Of a stretch of 64,000 nt of DNA, positions 53,629 through 61,203 are shown piece after piece. The translations under genes and the position numbers were made by a program. Numbering within the stretch: the first letter of the stretch is position 1; each line of letters begins with the position of its first letter. A model generated the notes under the pieces. It was not told where the DNA came from, did not search any database, and saw only the letters and a program-made list of their open reading frames with translations. The stretch is from CADCTQ01 sp963844325 (GTDB taxonomy: Bacteria; Bacteroidota; Bacteroidia; Cytophagales; 172606-1), in NCBI GenBank assembly GCA_963844325.1, contig CAWJNV010000001.1:1240001-1304000 (forward strand). The letters run 5' to 3'.

Positions 53629-56600
53629 ATTGGTATTTGCGCATAGTTTAGTGCTCCTTGCACTTCTTTGCTATCCAAGTTGTATTCCCTAGCTAACATG
53701 GGCAAGGACTGTGGTCCTTTATAAATTCCCTCAATCTTTTCGACAGTCACACCTTTTTTTACAACCACAGGCTTGCCACCTTGCTGATCAGGATCAATTA
53801 CAACGAGACGGTTACCACGTGGCGGGAACATACGAAGTGCAACCCCTTCAGTATCAAATTCGATAGCATCAAAAAATACCTTAATCAAATCAAGGTTGAA
53901 TTGACCAGTGCCGTCGAGGGTAACCGGGTTGTCATCTCCATCAAAATAGAAGTAGATGCGCCTTCCATCAGTACGCAGGCGGTCTTTGACGTTATGGGTG
54001 GCAAAGGGGTATACCTTCTTGGTTCGCATCTTCAAGTCATGACGGGCTTTTAAAATTTTTCTCATAGGCACGTTTACATCGCGGAGTTTGCCTATGACGT
54101 ATAGTTCGATGAGGCCGTGGAAACTGATGAGCCGGTTAGCTACGTCAACGCGTTGGTCTTCACTCAACCCTTCGTAATTTTCAGTGATCAGTTCCTTGAA
54201 CCACAATAAGACTTTGTTGTACGGTATTTCTAGCAGTTTGGTCGCATCGCTTACTGTGTAAATGCCTGTATCAAGGCCCATTTTTTTCATTGCTGTATGT
54301 AAGACTGGAGACGTTGGTACAGGCGTTTCTTTGCCAATATGTGCGAATAATGGTGTGGTAACTGTAAACAAGTCCGGTTGCGGTACCACTGGTACTTTTG
54401 CTGGACGTACGTTTGACTTTTGGGCTTCTTGTATCTTTTCTTCTTTTGGTGGATTTAACTTCACAGCCTTCTCTTCAGCATAAAGCTTGTGATTTAGTTG
54501 CAACAGCCGCTTGAGTACTTCTTTGCGAGCGGCAGGACTAATGGTATAGCGGATACGGTCATTCTCAGGTAGGTAGTCTACCTCGTAAAAGTCGTGCGCA
54601 AGGTCAAGGTCTTGCCAACCATAAGCATCTCGAACGTGATTGTCCATTTGAATATGTAAATCACGTAGCTTTTGAATTTTCAGTACAACCTCGTTATAGG
54701 TGAGTATGGGCTCTGGTAATTTGGATAAATGCTTTCGAAGTACTAATGCTTCTTTGCCGAAACCTTTCTCAAACTTATTATCTTCCCAGTATCCTTCCTC
54801 AATACTAATAGTACAAATTTTTGAATTATGTAATAAGTTGTATATTTTGGTAAGTCCTAATTGAAATTGAGACATTTGCTGCTGCTGTTCTCTATAGGCT
54901 TCCTCCAATTTAATTAAATTGTTCTCCTGATGCTGGGAGTAATTTTGTGGAAAAGGAAAATTTTGAAAGCAATCAGTTACCGAATAATTAATACCATATC
55001 CTAAAGTAGAAGTATATTTCCAGGTCCACTCATTATGAAAGACCGAATTGAGTATAGTAAAACGGTCCATAGAATCGAACGCAAAAACACCATTTTTATG
55101 ACTAAAAACGATGTCAGTCGGAACAATAGTAAATAGGCAATACTTCGATACAAGTGAATTGGCAATAACAACTTTTTTTGATTTTATCGAACTATATAGC
55201 TTTAATGTCTGACGAGCAAATTGCCACCACCTTTTCCTTCTATCATCTGCTGTTGGGTTGCCATTTAACTTGCTACGCTCCGGTTTAACTAATTTCTCAA
55301 TGATATCCAGGCAAATAGGATAATCAGTTGCTACTTTAGAGTCATAATCAGGCGGTGCGATAGGCTCAAAAGTTCCTTTGTTAATCCTTTGTCTAACTAA
55401 ATCACGGTTCTTTTTGTCTAGCTTTTGCCACTCCTCATTGGTATACCTTCTCAGTGGCCAGTCAGAAAAGTTGATAACAAATCGGCTGGGCTGTTGATCA
55501 GGATTATTATTCAAGTCGTCACCATTCAGATAGGGAAAAATAACATCTTGATACATTGGATCATTGTCGATAATTTTTTTAGCCTCACCAGGGGTTAGTA
55601 CAAAGCCTTTACCTAATACATATGAGCCAATAAAGCTTTTATCTGCGTTAGCTTCTAATATATAAGGCGGGGCAGTTGTATCGCTATCGTCTAGATAAGC
55701 CGTAATCTGATCTACTCTCAGACCATTCAAAACAAAGTTGCCCTCCCACTTTTGCTTCGTAGCTGTGACTAATGAAACCTCAACGGCTGCTTGTCCCGGC
55801 CATTTCATACTTCGCACCGAGTGATTAATCGTTCCGCCTTCCTGTATGATTAATTCTAAAGAACCAGATCGAGTGTCTCCTTGTGCTATAGTATTCGTTG
55901 CAATGAACGATAGAAACCCTTTCATATTGATTAAGTCAAAAGCTCTTCGAAAGAAGTAGGCAACATAATCAGCAGTTCCCCCAGTAGGTCGGTATATTGT
56001 ATGAAGAAGGTTCAGATAGTCTGCTCCGTGGTTTGTAGAAATCTTCAAGCCTCCTAAAAACGGAGGGTTCCCAAGTATACAATCAAAGCCACTGCTGTTA
56101 CCTTCTTTAACAAATATGTCCGGAAACTCTAAAAACCAGTTAAAGAAACGTTTATCTCGGGCTACAACATCATGTGCGTATGCTACTTTGGGGGACTGAA
56201 TGAGCCCCAGGCCTTTTGGTGCAATACGTAGAAATTGCCGATATTCACCATCCGTTAACAAAAAGGATTGGGTCTCGGTAGTTTTGGGTATAAAAAACTG
56301 TGCAACTTGGGTGGCTGCCAATTGTTGTATTCTTATCTTCTCCACGCTCTTTTCGTACTGCCAATGTGCTTTCTCTTTGGCTGTTACCTCATCAGGATTG
56401 CGTTCGGGCAAATTTTTAAAGAGGTTATATTTCTCAATCACTGCCTGTACTTCGTTGTTGACATTCTGGTCAAATCGGATATTCCACTGCTTTACGTGCT
56501 CTTTCCGTTCCTGCTTGTTGCGCTTCAGCAATGGGGCAGATGTCCTCTTATCGTCACGAGGCAAAGCTTTAAAAGCTTCATCAGCTATCCCAAATTGCAA

Positions 56601-58388
56601 GACTTCATAATGAGCCAGTCCTACAATGGCATCGCCACAGCGGATGCGATGATCCAGAAAACCTAACGGCTCACCAGGATTATGAGCCTCAAGCCAAAGC
56701 GCTACCTTACACAACTCCACCGCCAGCGGGTTTATGTCTACCCCGTAAATGCAATTCTTGATTACGTCTCTTATAGCCGTACGGAAGGCAGTTGGACTGG
56801 GCTGGTCCGCCTTGTCACGAATACGGGCCAGTTCCATTGCAACCCGTCGGGCTGCGGAAAGCAAGATATGGCCGGAGCCGCAAGCTGGATCACAAACTCG
56901 GAGAGAAAGCAGCGCAGCTTCTTTATTATTTGCCTCCTTTAACTTATCAGCGATCAGGTAGTCTAGTGAATGCTTGATGAGCGGCTGAACGAGTTCTTCA
57001 GGCGTATAGTGCGAGCCGGACGCAGAACGCTTACTGCCTTCCACAAACGAAAATACCGATTGACCATTTACATCAGTAATAGCGGCATCGTACTCCAATA
57101 ACCCTTCATACACGGAGCCAAATTCCTCTACGTCCAAATCAGAATAATTGACCCGTACTACTTGTTTTTGCTCGTTTTCAAACAGGGTTAGGCGCCTGAT
57201 GACCTGGAGTAACGTAGCATTGTCAAGTTTCAGGTGGGGCAGTACACCTAAAGCAACTGGGCTGAATAAGCCTGAACCCAGGGGTTTAATGCCCAGCTTT
57301 TCGCCATAATACCCTTTTTCATATAACAGGAACGCTGCCTTTAAGTTTTCCCAAAGGTCACCCTTGCGACTCTCTACAAAGTAAACTTTAGCAGCTAGTT
57401 TACGCAGTCGTTCAATGCTGTAAAAGTCATAGTAAATCCTCTTTCTCCGTTGTAGCTCAACCTCCTTGGTGTCAGGGTAAACTAAATTACGTTCTTCGAT
57501 TACGATTAAGAACAAGAACCGGTAAATGAGCCGAAGCTGTAAGAGGTAGTAGGCGTCCGGAGTCATTTGCCTGTCCCGTACTTGCTCCCGTAAATCCTCA
57601 TTTGCCGGATGCTTTAAAAAACCATTGGCCAATTCTTTAATGGAATTTTCTACGGCCCTGCTCAATTTCTCCCTTATTCGTGAGCCCGAAGCCAGTGAGT
57701 CCTGGTGGTAATACTCAATGAAGCTTTCCTCCGCTCGATCCGGCTGCTTAGGCATGCGGGTGGCGTGCAGCAGCCGGTACAGAATAGCGAAATCCGTGTA
57801 CAGCTCTTCCTCCATCATCTTCTGGAGGTCGAATTCCAGGTAGCTCAGGCGCACCAGCCGGGTGGCATCCCGGAGCAAGCGAAGGAAACGGCCATTCGTC
57901 ACCAGTGCGTAGGTGTGTTCCGTATTGTTGAGGTATTCCTGCGTAAGGGCATGGGGCGATAAGCGGGGGCCACTGCCTTCGCGGCGTTTATCAAGGCTAT
58001 CATTGATGCCCATGATGTGGATGGGAAAGTCGGCCAGGTTTGTCGCCTGGTGGCTAATGGCGTAGGACTTGCCGGTGCCTGCGTTCACGTACGCCGCAGC
58101 TTTGTCGGTCTCATACCCTAACTCCCGCAGCAGCGGAATCATCCAAGAGGCCCGGGTTTCGGAAGCGCCTGATTCGCCCTCCTTCAACCGGTCCACCCGT
58201 AGTTTAAAAGCTGTCCAATGCGCCCGGGTCGCGGCCCAGGCAATGCCAATTTCGTCGCGGATCGCAGTCTTGCGGTCTAGGCCAAAGTCACCCGACTGCT
58301 GGTATTTGTAATGCTCGTCCGTTTGAATTCGGTTCAGGATTTCACTGGACACAATATTGCCTTGCAGGTTGATGCTCGTATATTCCAT
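53625..58388 (-). CDS. DISARM/BREX-like N6-adenine DNA methyltransferase with a fused VapB45-type antitoxin domain
   Basis: The 1587-residue protein has an N-terminal helical region (1-450), a class I methyltransferase core with motif I CDPACGSG (Asp500) and motif IV GNPPF (Asn774), then specificity-type domains (about 800-1250). It resembles the DrmMI/PglX/Eco57I group, which methylate adenine as self-marking in phage defence. The last 220 residues are unrelated to methyltransferases: a helix-turn-helix (YTVSDATKLLEIPYNKVLLWFKE, from about 1377), a middle part (KARHDLKMRTKKVYPF), and a DUF433 end (GKPVVVKKGVTVEKIEGIY then AREYNLDSKEVQGALNYA). That is the plan of VapB45 antitoxins. An ATG at 54290 (Met1367) could give a free antitoxin. 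Start: ATG at 58388, 3 nt after the helicase stop. Confidence 0.8.
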   Translation of the reverse strand: MEYTSINLQGNIVSSEILNRIQTDEHYKYQQSGDFGLDRKTAIRDEIGIAWAATRAHWTAFKLRVDRLKEGESGASETRASWMIPLLRELGYETDKAAAYVNAGTGKSYAISHQATNLADFPIHIMGINDSLDKRREGSGPRLSPHALTQEYLNNTEHTYALVTNGRFLRLLRDATRLVRLSYLEFDLQKMMEEELYTDFAILYRLLHATRMPKQPDRAEESFIEYYHQDSLASGSRIREKLSRAVENSIKELANGFLKHPANEDLREQVRDRQMTPDAYYLLQLRLIYRFLFLIVIEERNLVYPDTKEVELQRRKRIYYDFYSIERLRKLAAKVYFVESRKGDLWENLKAAFLLYEKGYYGEKLGIKPLGSGLFSPVALGVLPHLKLDNATLLQVIRRLTLFENEQKQVVRVNYSDLDVEEFGSVYEGLLEYDAAITDVNGQSVFSFVEGSKRSASGSHYTPEELVQPLIKHSLDYLIADKLKEANNKEAALLSLRVCDPACGSGHILLSAARRVAMELARIRDKADQPSPTAFRTAIRDVIKNCIYGVDINPLAVELCKVALWLEAHNPGEPLGFLDHRIRCGDAIVGLAHYEVLQFGIADEAFKALPRDDKRTSAPLLKRNKQERKEHVKQWNIRFDQNVNNEVQAVIEKYNLFKNLPERNPDEVTAKEKAHWQYEKSVEKIRIQQLAATQVAQFFIPKTTETQSFLLTDGEYRQFLRIAPKGLGLIQSPKVAYAHDVVARDKRFFNWFLEFPDIFVKEGNSSGFDCILGNPPFLGGLKISTNHGADYLNLLHTIYRPTGGTADYVAYFFRRAFDLINMKGFLSFIATNTIAQGDTRSGSLELIIQEGGTINHSVRSMKWPGQAAVEVSLVTATKQKWEGNFVLNGLRVDQITAYLDDSDTTAPPYILEANADKSFIGSYVLGKGFVLTPGEAKKIIDNDPMYQDVIFPYLNGDDLNNNPDQQPSRFVINFSDWPLRRYTNEEWQKLDKKNRDLVRQRINKGTFEPIAPPDYDSKVATDYPICLDIIEKLVKPERSKLNGNPTADDRRKRWWQFARQTLKLYSSIKSKKVVIANSLVSKYCLFTIVPTDIVFSHKNGVFAFDSMDRFTILNSVFHNEWTWKYTSTLGYGINYSVTDCFQNFPFPQNYSQHQENNLIKLEEAYREQQQQMSQFQLGLTKIYNLLHNSKICTISIEEGYWEDNKFEKGFGKEALVLRKHLSKLPEPILTYNEVVLKIQKLRDLHIQMDNHVRDAYGWQDLDLAHDFYEVDYLPENDRIRYTISPAARKEVLKRLLQLNHKLYAEEKAVKLNPPKEEKIQEAQKSNVRPAKVPVVPQPDLFTVTTPLFAHIGKETPVPTSPVLHTAMKKMGLDTGIYTVSDATKLLEIPYNKVLLWFKELITENYEGLSEDQRVDVANRLISFHGLIELYVIGKLRDVNVPMRKILKARHDLKMRTKKVYPFATHNVKDRLRTDGRRIYFYFDGDDNPVTLDGTGQFNLDLIKVFFDAIEFDTEGVALRMFPPRGNRLVVIDPDQQGGKPVVVKKGVTVEKIEGIYKGPQSLPMLAREYNLDSKEVQGALNYAQIPI

Positions 58389-58391
58389 GAC

Positions 58392-61202
58392 TTAAAAAAG
58401 GGCTCTAGGAATTGGATTCAGCACGTACACGCCCATTATATCCGGGGGTAGTACGGGGTGGACGGCTTGGTACCGCTTGCCGCCCACCAGGTTTTTGAAC
58501 CGGCCGTGGGCTTCCACCAAGTGGTTGGCCCGTTCTTCGGCCAGCTTATAGATAGCCGTTTGCTTGGTTCGAAAGGATTCGAATTCCCTTCCGAACGTCT
58601 GCCGCTGCATCTCCAGGGAAAGATTGGTTTTAGAAGTAGCCTCCAGTAGCAGTTTTTTGGCTTCCGCGTAAGAAAGGGTTTGGGCAGCATCCCCGCTTCC
58701 CGTGTAACCCCACAAGTACATCTCCTCTGAAATTACTTCCCGGCTGCTGCTTACTTCCTTAATCACATTCCGCACCCTGAATTGAATGAGGGTTGTTTTT
58801 CGTTCTACCGCATCAGTTTGAATAATGGCCGTACGGGCAATACGCTTATAATCCGGGCTGGGCTCAAACGCCAGGGATAACATAAATTGGCAGAGTTGCT
58901 CCACAAACTGGTGATTACGCCCCAGGTACCGGTAACCAGCCGGCGTGGGCGAATCAAAACTAATCTTGCTTTGGTGGCTTTTGAAATGAGTCTTCAAATG
59001 TGCAGGCAGGTTGGTTACGTTCACCTGGTACCCCTTGCCATCGAAAATAATAGTGCCCCCAATGTGCGTAATGGCGGCTTTTACAAAAGCTTCTACCGAA
59101 TGCAAATCGCCAATCGCTTCATCTACTTCCCGCAGATCCTTCTCGATGTCCTCCGGAGGAATAGTTTCATGGGCAAAAATGGTCTTCAGGTTCTCGGCTT
59201 TTTTCCGTGCCGTTGCCAGTTCGGTTGAAATTTTATCTTCGGCAAACAGCGAAAGTTGGACGCCATTCTCTGCTTTGGACTTGGTGTCAAGCAAGACGTC
59301 TTTGATGACTGCGTCCATAATGGACAGATTGTCTTCGCCAAGCGTGATGGATACTCCAATTGCTTTTTGAATGTCCCGTACTTTCTTAATGAGAATGTCC
59401 AGCACTACCCGGTCAATGGGGTTATCATCACCGAAGAGCAAACTCGTTCTAACGGTGGGGGACTGCTGGCCGAAGCGGTCTACCCGGCCTTCCCGCTGCT
59501 CGATCCGGTTGGGGTTCCAGGGCAAGTCGTAGTGCAACACGGCGGTGAAGAGGTCTTGCAGGTTAATTCCTTCACTTAGGCAGTCAGTAGCCACCAGTAC
59601 CCGCGGCTCATCACCCGCCATATGCTTAATTTTCTCGCGCCGCTGTTCATCTGCCAGTTCAGAAGTAATCACCTGCAAATTCACTTTAGCGGATAGCTCC
59701 TGCTTCAGTATTTGGCCGAAGTACTGGGCAGTGGCAATGTATTTACAGAACACAATGGGATTGTAGCCTTGCTTTAGCCAGTCCTTCACGATCTCAACCG
59801 CCCGCTTTGCCTTCCAGTCCGTCTGGATGTTAAAAAGCGTCTTGGCTTTTGCACTCAATTGGGCAAGATGATTGACTTCCGGCTCTTCCAGACCTGCATT
59901 GTCCAACAACTCTACTTCACTCGCATCACTTTCCTCCTTGTAGATTTCCAGGAGCGGATTGGCTTGTTGCTGAAAAAGGCCCAATTCCCCCTCTTCCAAT
60001 TTGCGGGATTGGCGGTTTAGAAGCATTTCCGACCCCGCCCCCGGACTTGACATTACCCCTCGAAGCAGGGCCAAAGCCGCCCAATATCGTATTTTTTCGG
60101 ACCGGATGTGCTGGCCGTCCTTACTGATCCCACGAGCGAATTGGAGTATATCCTGGTAGAAGGCGGCGTACTCTGGGGAGAGTTTGTAAGGCACTTCTTT
60201 GGAATCCCGGTGAGGAAACGGCGTGTCCTCTTTGAGCCAGCGCCGTATGTTCTCCCGCTTCCGTTGAATGAAATGCCTGGCGATCTTTCTGCGCTTATTC
60301 TGGTCAATCTGCTCAAAATCGTACGATTCAAACTCCTTGTTGAGGAGCCCTAGCAAGGATTGGAACTCTTCGTCTTTACCACTGTGCGGCGTGGCAGTCA
60401 ATAGCAACAGGTGTTGCCGCTCCTTCTTGGCTATGTCATGGAGGAGGTGGTAGCGCTGCTGCTGGGAAGGAGAAGTAACACCGGCGGGTAGAGTACAGGT
60501 GTGTGCTTCGTCTACGATCACAAAATCGGGACAATCGTTCAAGAATATTCCCCTGCGCTTATCCGCTTTAATATAATCGATTGAGATTACCTGATAAGGC
60601 AAATGGTAAAAGACGGAGCGGTCATCGGGTAATTTACGGTCCAGTGAGGCAGCGGTACTGGAACGGATAATTTCGGCATCAACATCCAGTTTATCCTTGA
60701 GCTCTTTTTGCCACTGATCGCACAGATGCGGCAGGCAAATGACGGCGAAGCGTTTTACTTCTCCCCGTTCCATCAACTCCTTCAGAATGATAAGGGCCTC
60801 TACCGTTTTTCCAATCCCTACGTCGTCCGCTATCAGCAGTCGGACTATGTCTTGCTTCAACGCCATGACCAGTGGTACGATCTGGTAGGAGCGGGGCCGG
60901 AAGGAGAGCTTACCCATGCACCGAAAGGGACCACTTGCATTTCGGAAGGAAAGCCGTGTAGCATCAAAAAGCAGTTTAGCCGATTGAAAATCGTCTAAAT
61001 CATCTACGGAAGGATCGGGAAACCGTGCTTCGGTGATATGATCGCCGGGCACCTGTAGCGGAAGGAAAACGGCCGTGATTTCGTCGTCTGAACCACCCAT
61101 TGGTTTTAGCATGACCAAATCAGCATCTTCTGAGGGCAACACAATCCACTCCCGGCCCCGGAAAGAAATTAACTTCCCTGGTTTATAAATAACGGTGCTC
61201 AT
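58392..61202 (-). CDS. SNF2-type helicase, DrmD-like
   Basis: The 936-residue protein has an N-terminal module (SFRGREWIVLPSEDADLVML), then the SNF2 ATPase: Walker A LLIADDVGIGKTVEA (Lys132), DEAH box VIVDEAHTC (231-234), LLLTATPHSG (motif III), and in the second lobe LVATDCLSEGINLQ and the motif VI IEQREGRVDRFGQ. The C-terminal third includes a helical segment and DNA/protein-binding domains (GTIIFDGKGYQVNVTNLP). The N-terminal module and order fit DrmD, the SNF2 helicase of class 1 DISARM, which together with the adenine methyltransferase DrmMI defines that class. It starts 1 nt after the upstream stop and ends 3 nt before the methyltransferase start. Confidence 0.78.
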   Translation of the reverse strand: MSTVIYKPGKLISFRGREWIVLPSEDADLVMLKPMGGSDDEITAVFLPLQVPGDHITEARFPDPSVDDLDDFQSAKLLFDATRLSFRNASGPFRCMGKLSFRPRSYQIVPLVMALKQDIVRLLIADDVGIGKTVEALIILKELMERGEVKRFAVICLPHLCDQWQKELKDKLDVDAEIIRSSTAASLDRKLPDDRSVFYHLPYQVISIDYIKADKRRGIFLNDCPDFVIVDEAHTCTLPAGVTSPSQQQRYHLLHDIAKKERQHLLLLTATPHSGKDEEFQSLLGLLNKEFESYDFEQIDQNKRRKIARHFIQRKRENIRRWLKEDTPFPHRDSKEVPYKLSPEYAAFYQDILQFARGISKDGQHIRSEKIRYWAALALLRGVMSSPGAGSEMLLNRQSRKLEEGELGLFQQQANPLLEIYKEESDASEVELLDNAGLEEPEVNHLAQLSAKAKTLFNIQTDWKAKRAVEIVKDWLKQGYNPIVFCKYIATAQYFGQILKQELSAKVNLQVITSELADEQRREKIKHMAGDEPRVLVATDCLSEGINLQDLFTAVLHYDLPWNPNRIEQREGRVDRFGQQSPTVRTSLLFGDDNPIDRVVLDILIKKVRDIQKAIGVSITLGEDNLSIMDAVIKDVLLDTKSKAENGVQLSLFAEDKISTELATARKKAENLKTIFAHETIPPEDIEKDLREVDEAIGDLHSVEAFVKAAITHIGGTIIFDGKGYQVNVTNLPAHLKTHFKSHQSKISFDSPTPAGYRYLGRNHQFVEQLCQFMLSLAFEPSPDYKRIARTAIIQTDAVERKTTLIQFRVRNVIKEVSSSREVISEEMYLWGYTGSGDAAQTLSYAEAKKLLLEATSKTNLSLEMQRQTFGREFESFRTKQTAIYKLAEERANHLVEAHGRFKNLVGGKRYQAVHPVLPPDIMGVYVLNPIPRALF

Positions 61203-61203
61203 A

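Noticed and set aside
53781..54053. Plus-strand gene opposite the methyltransferase C-terminus
   Set aside because: The minus-strand frame is continuous and has recognisable domains; the plus-strand product has none.
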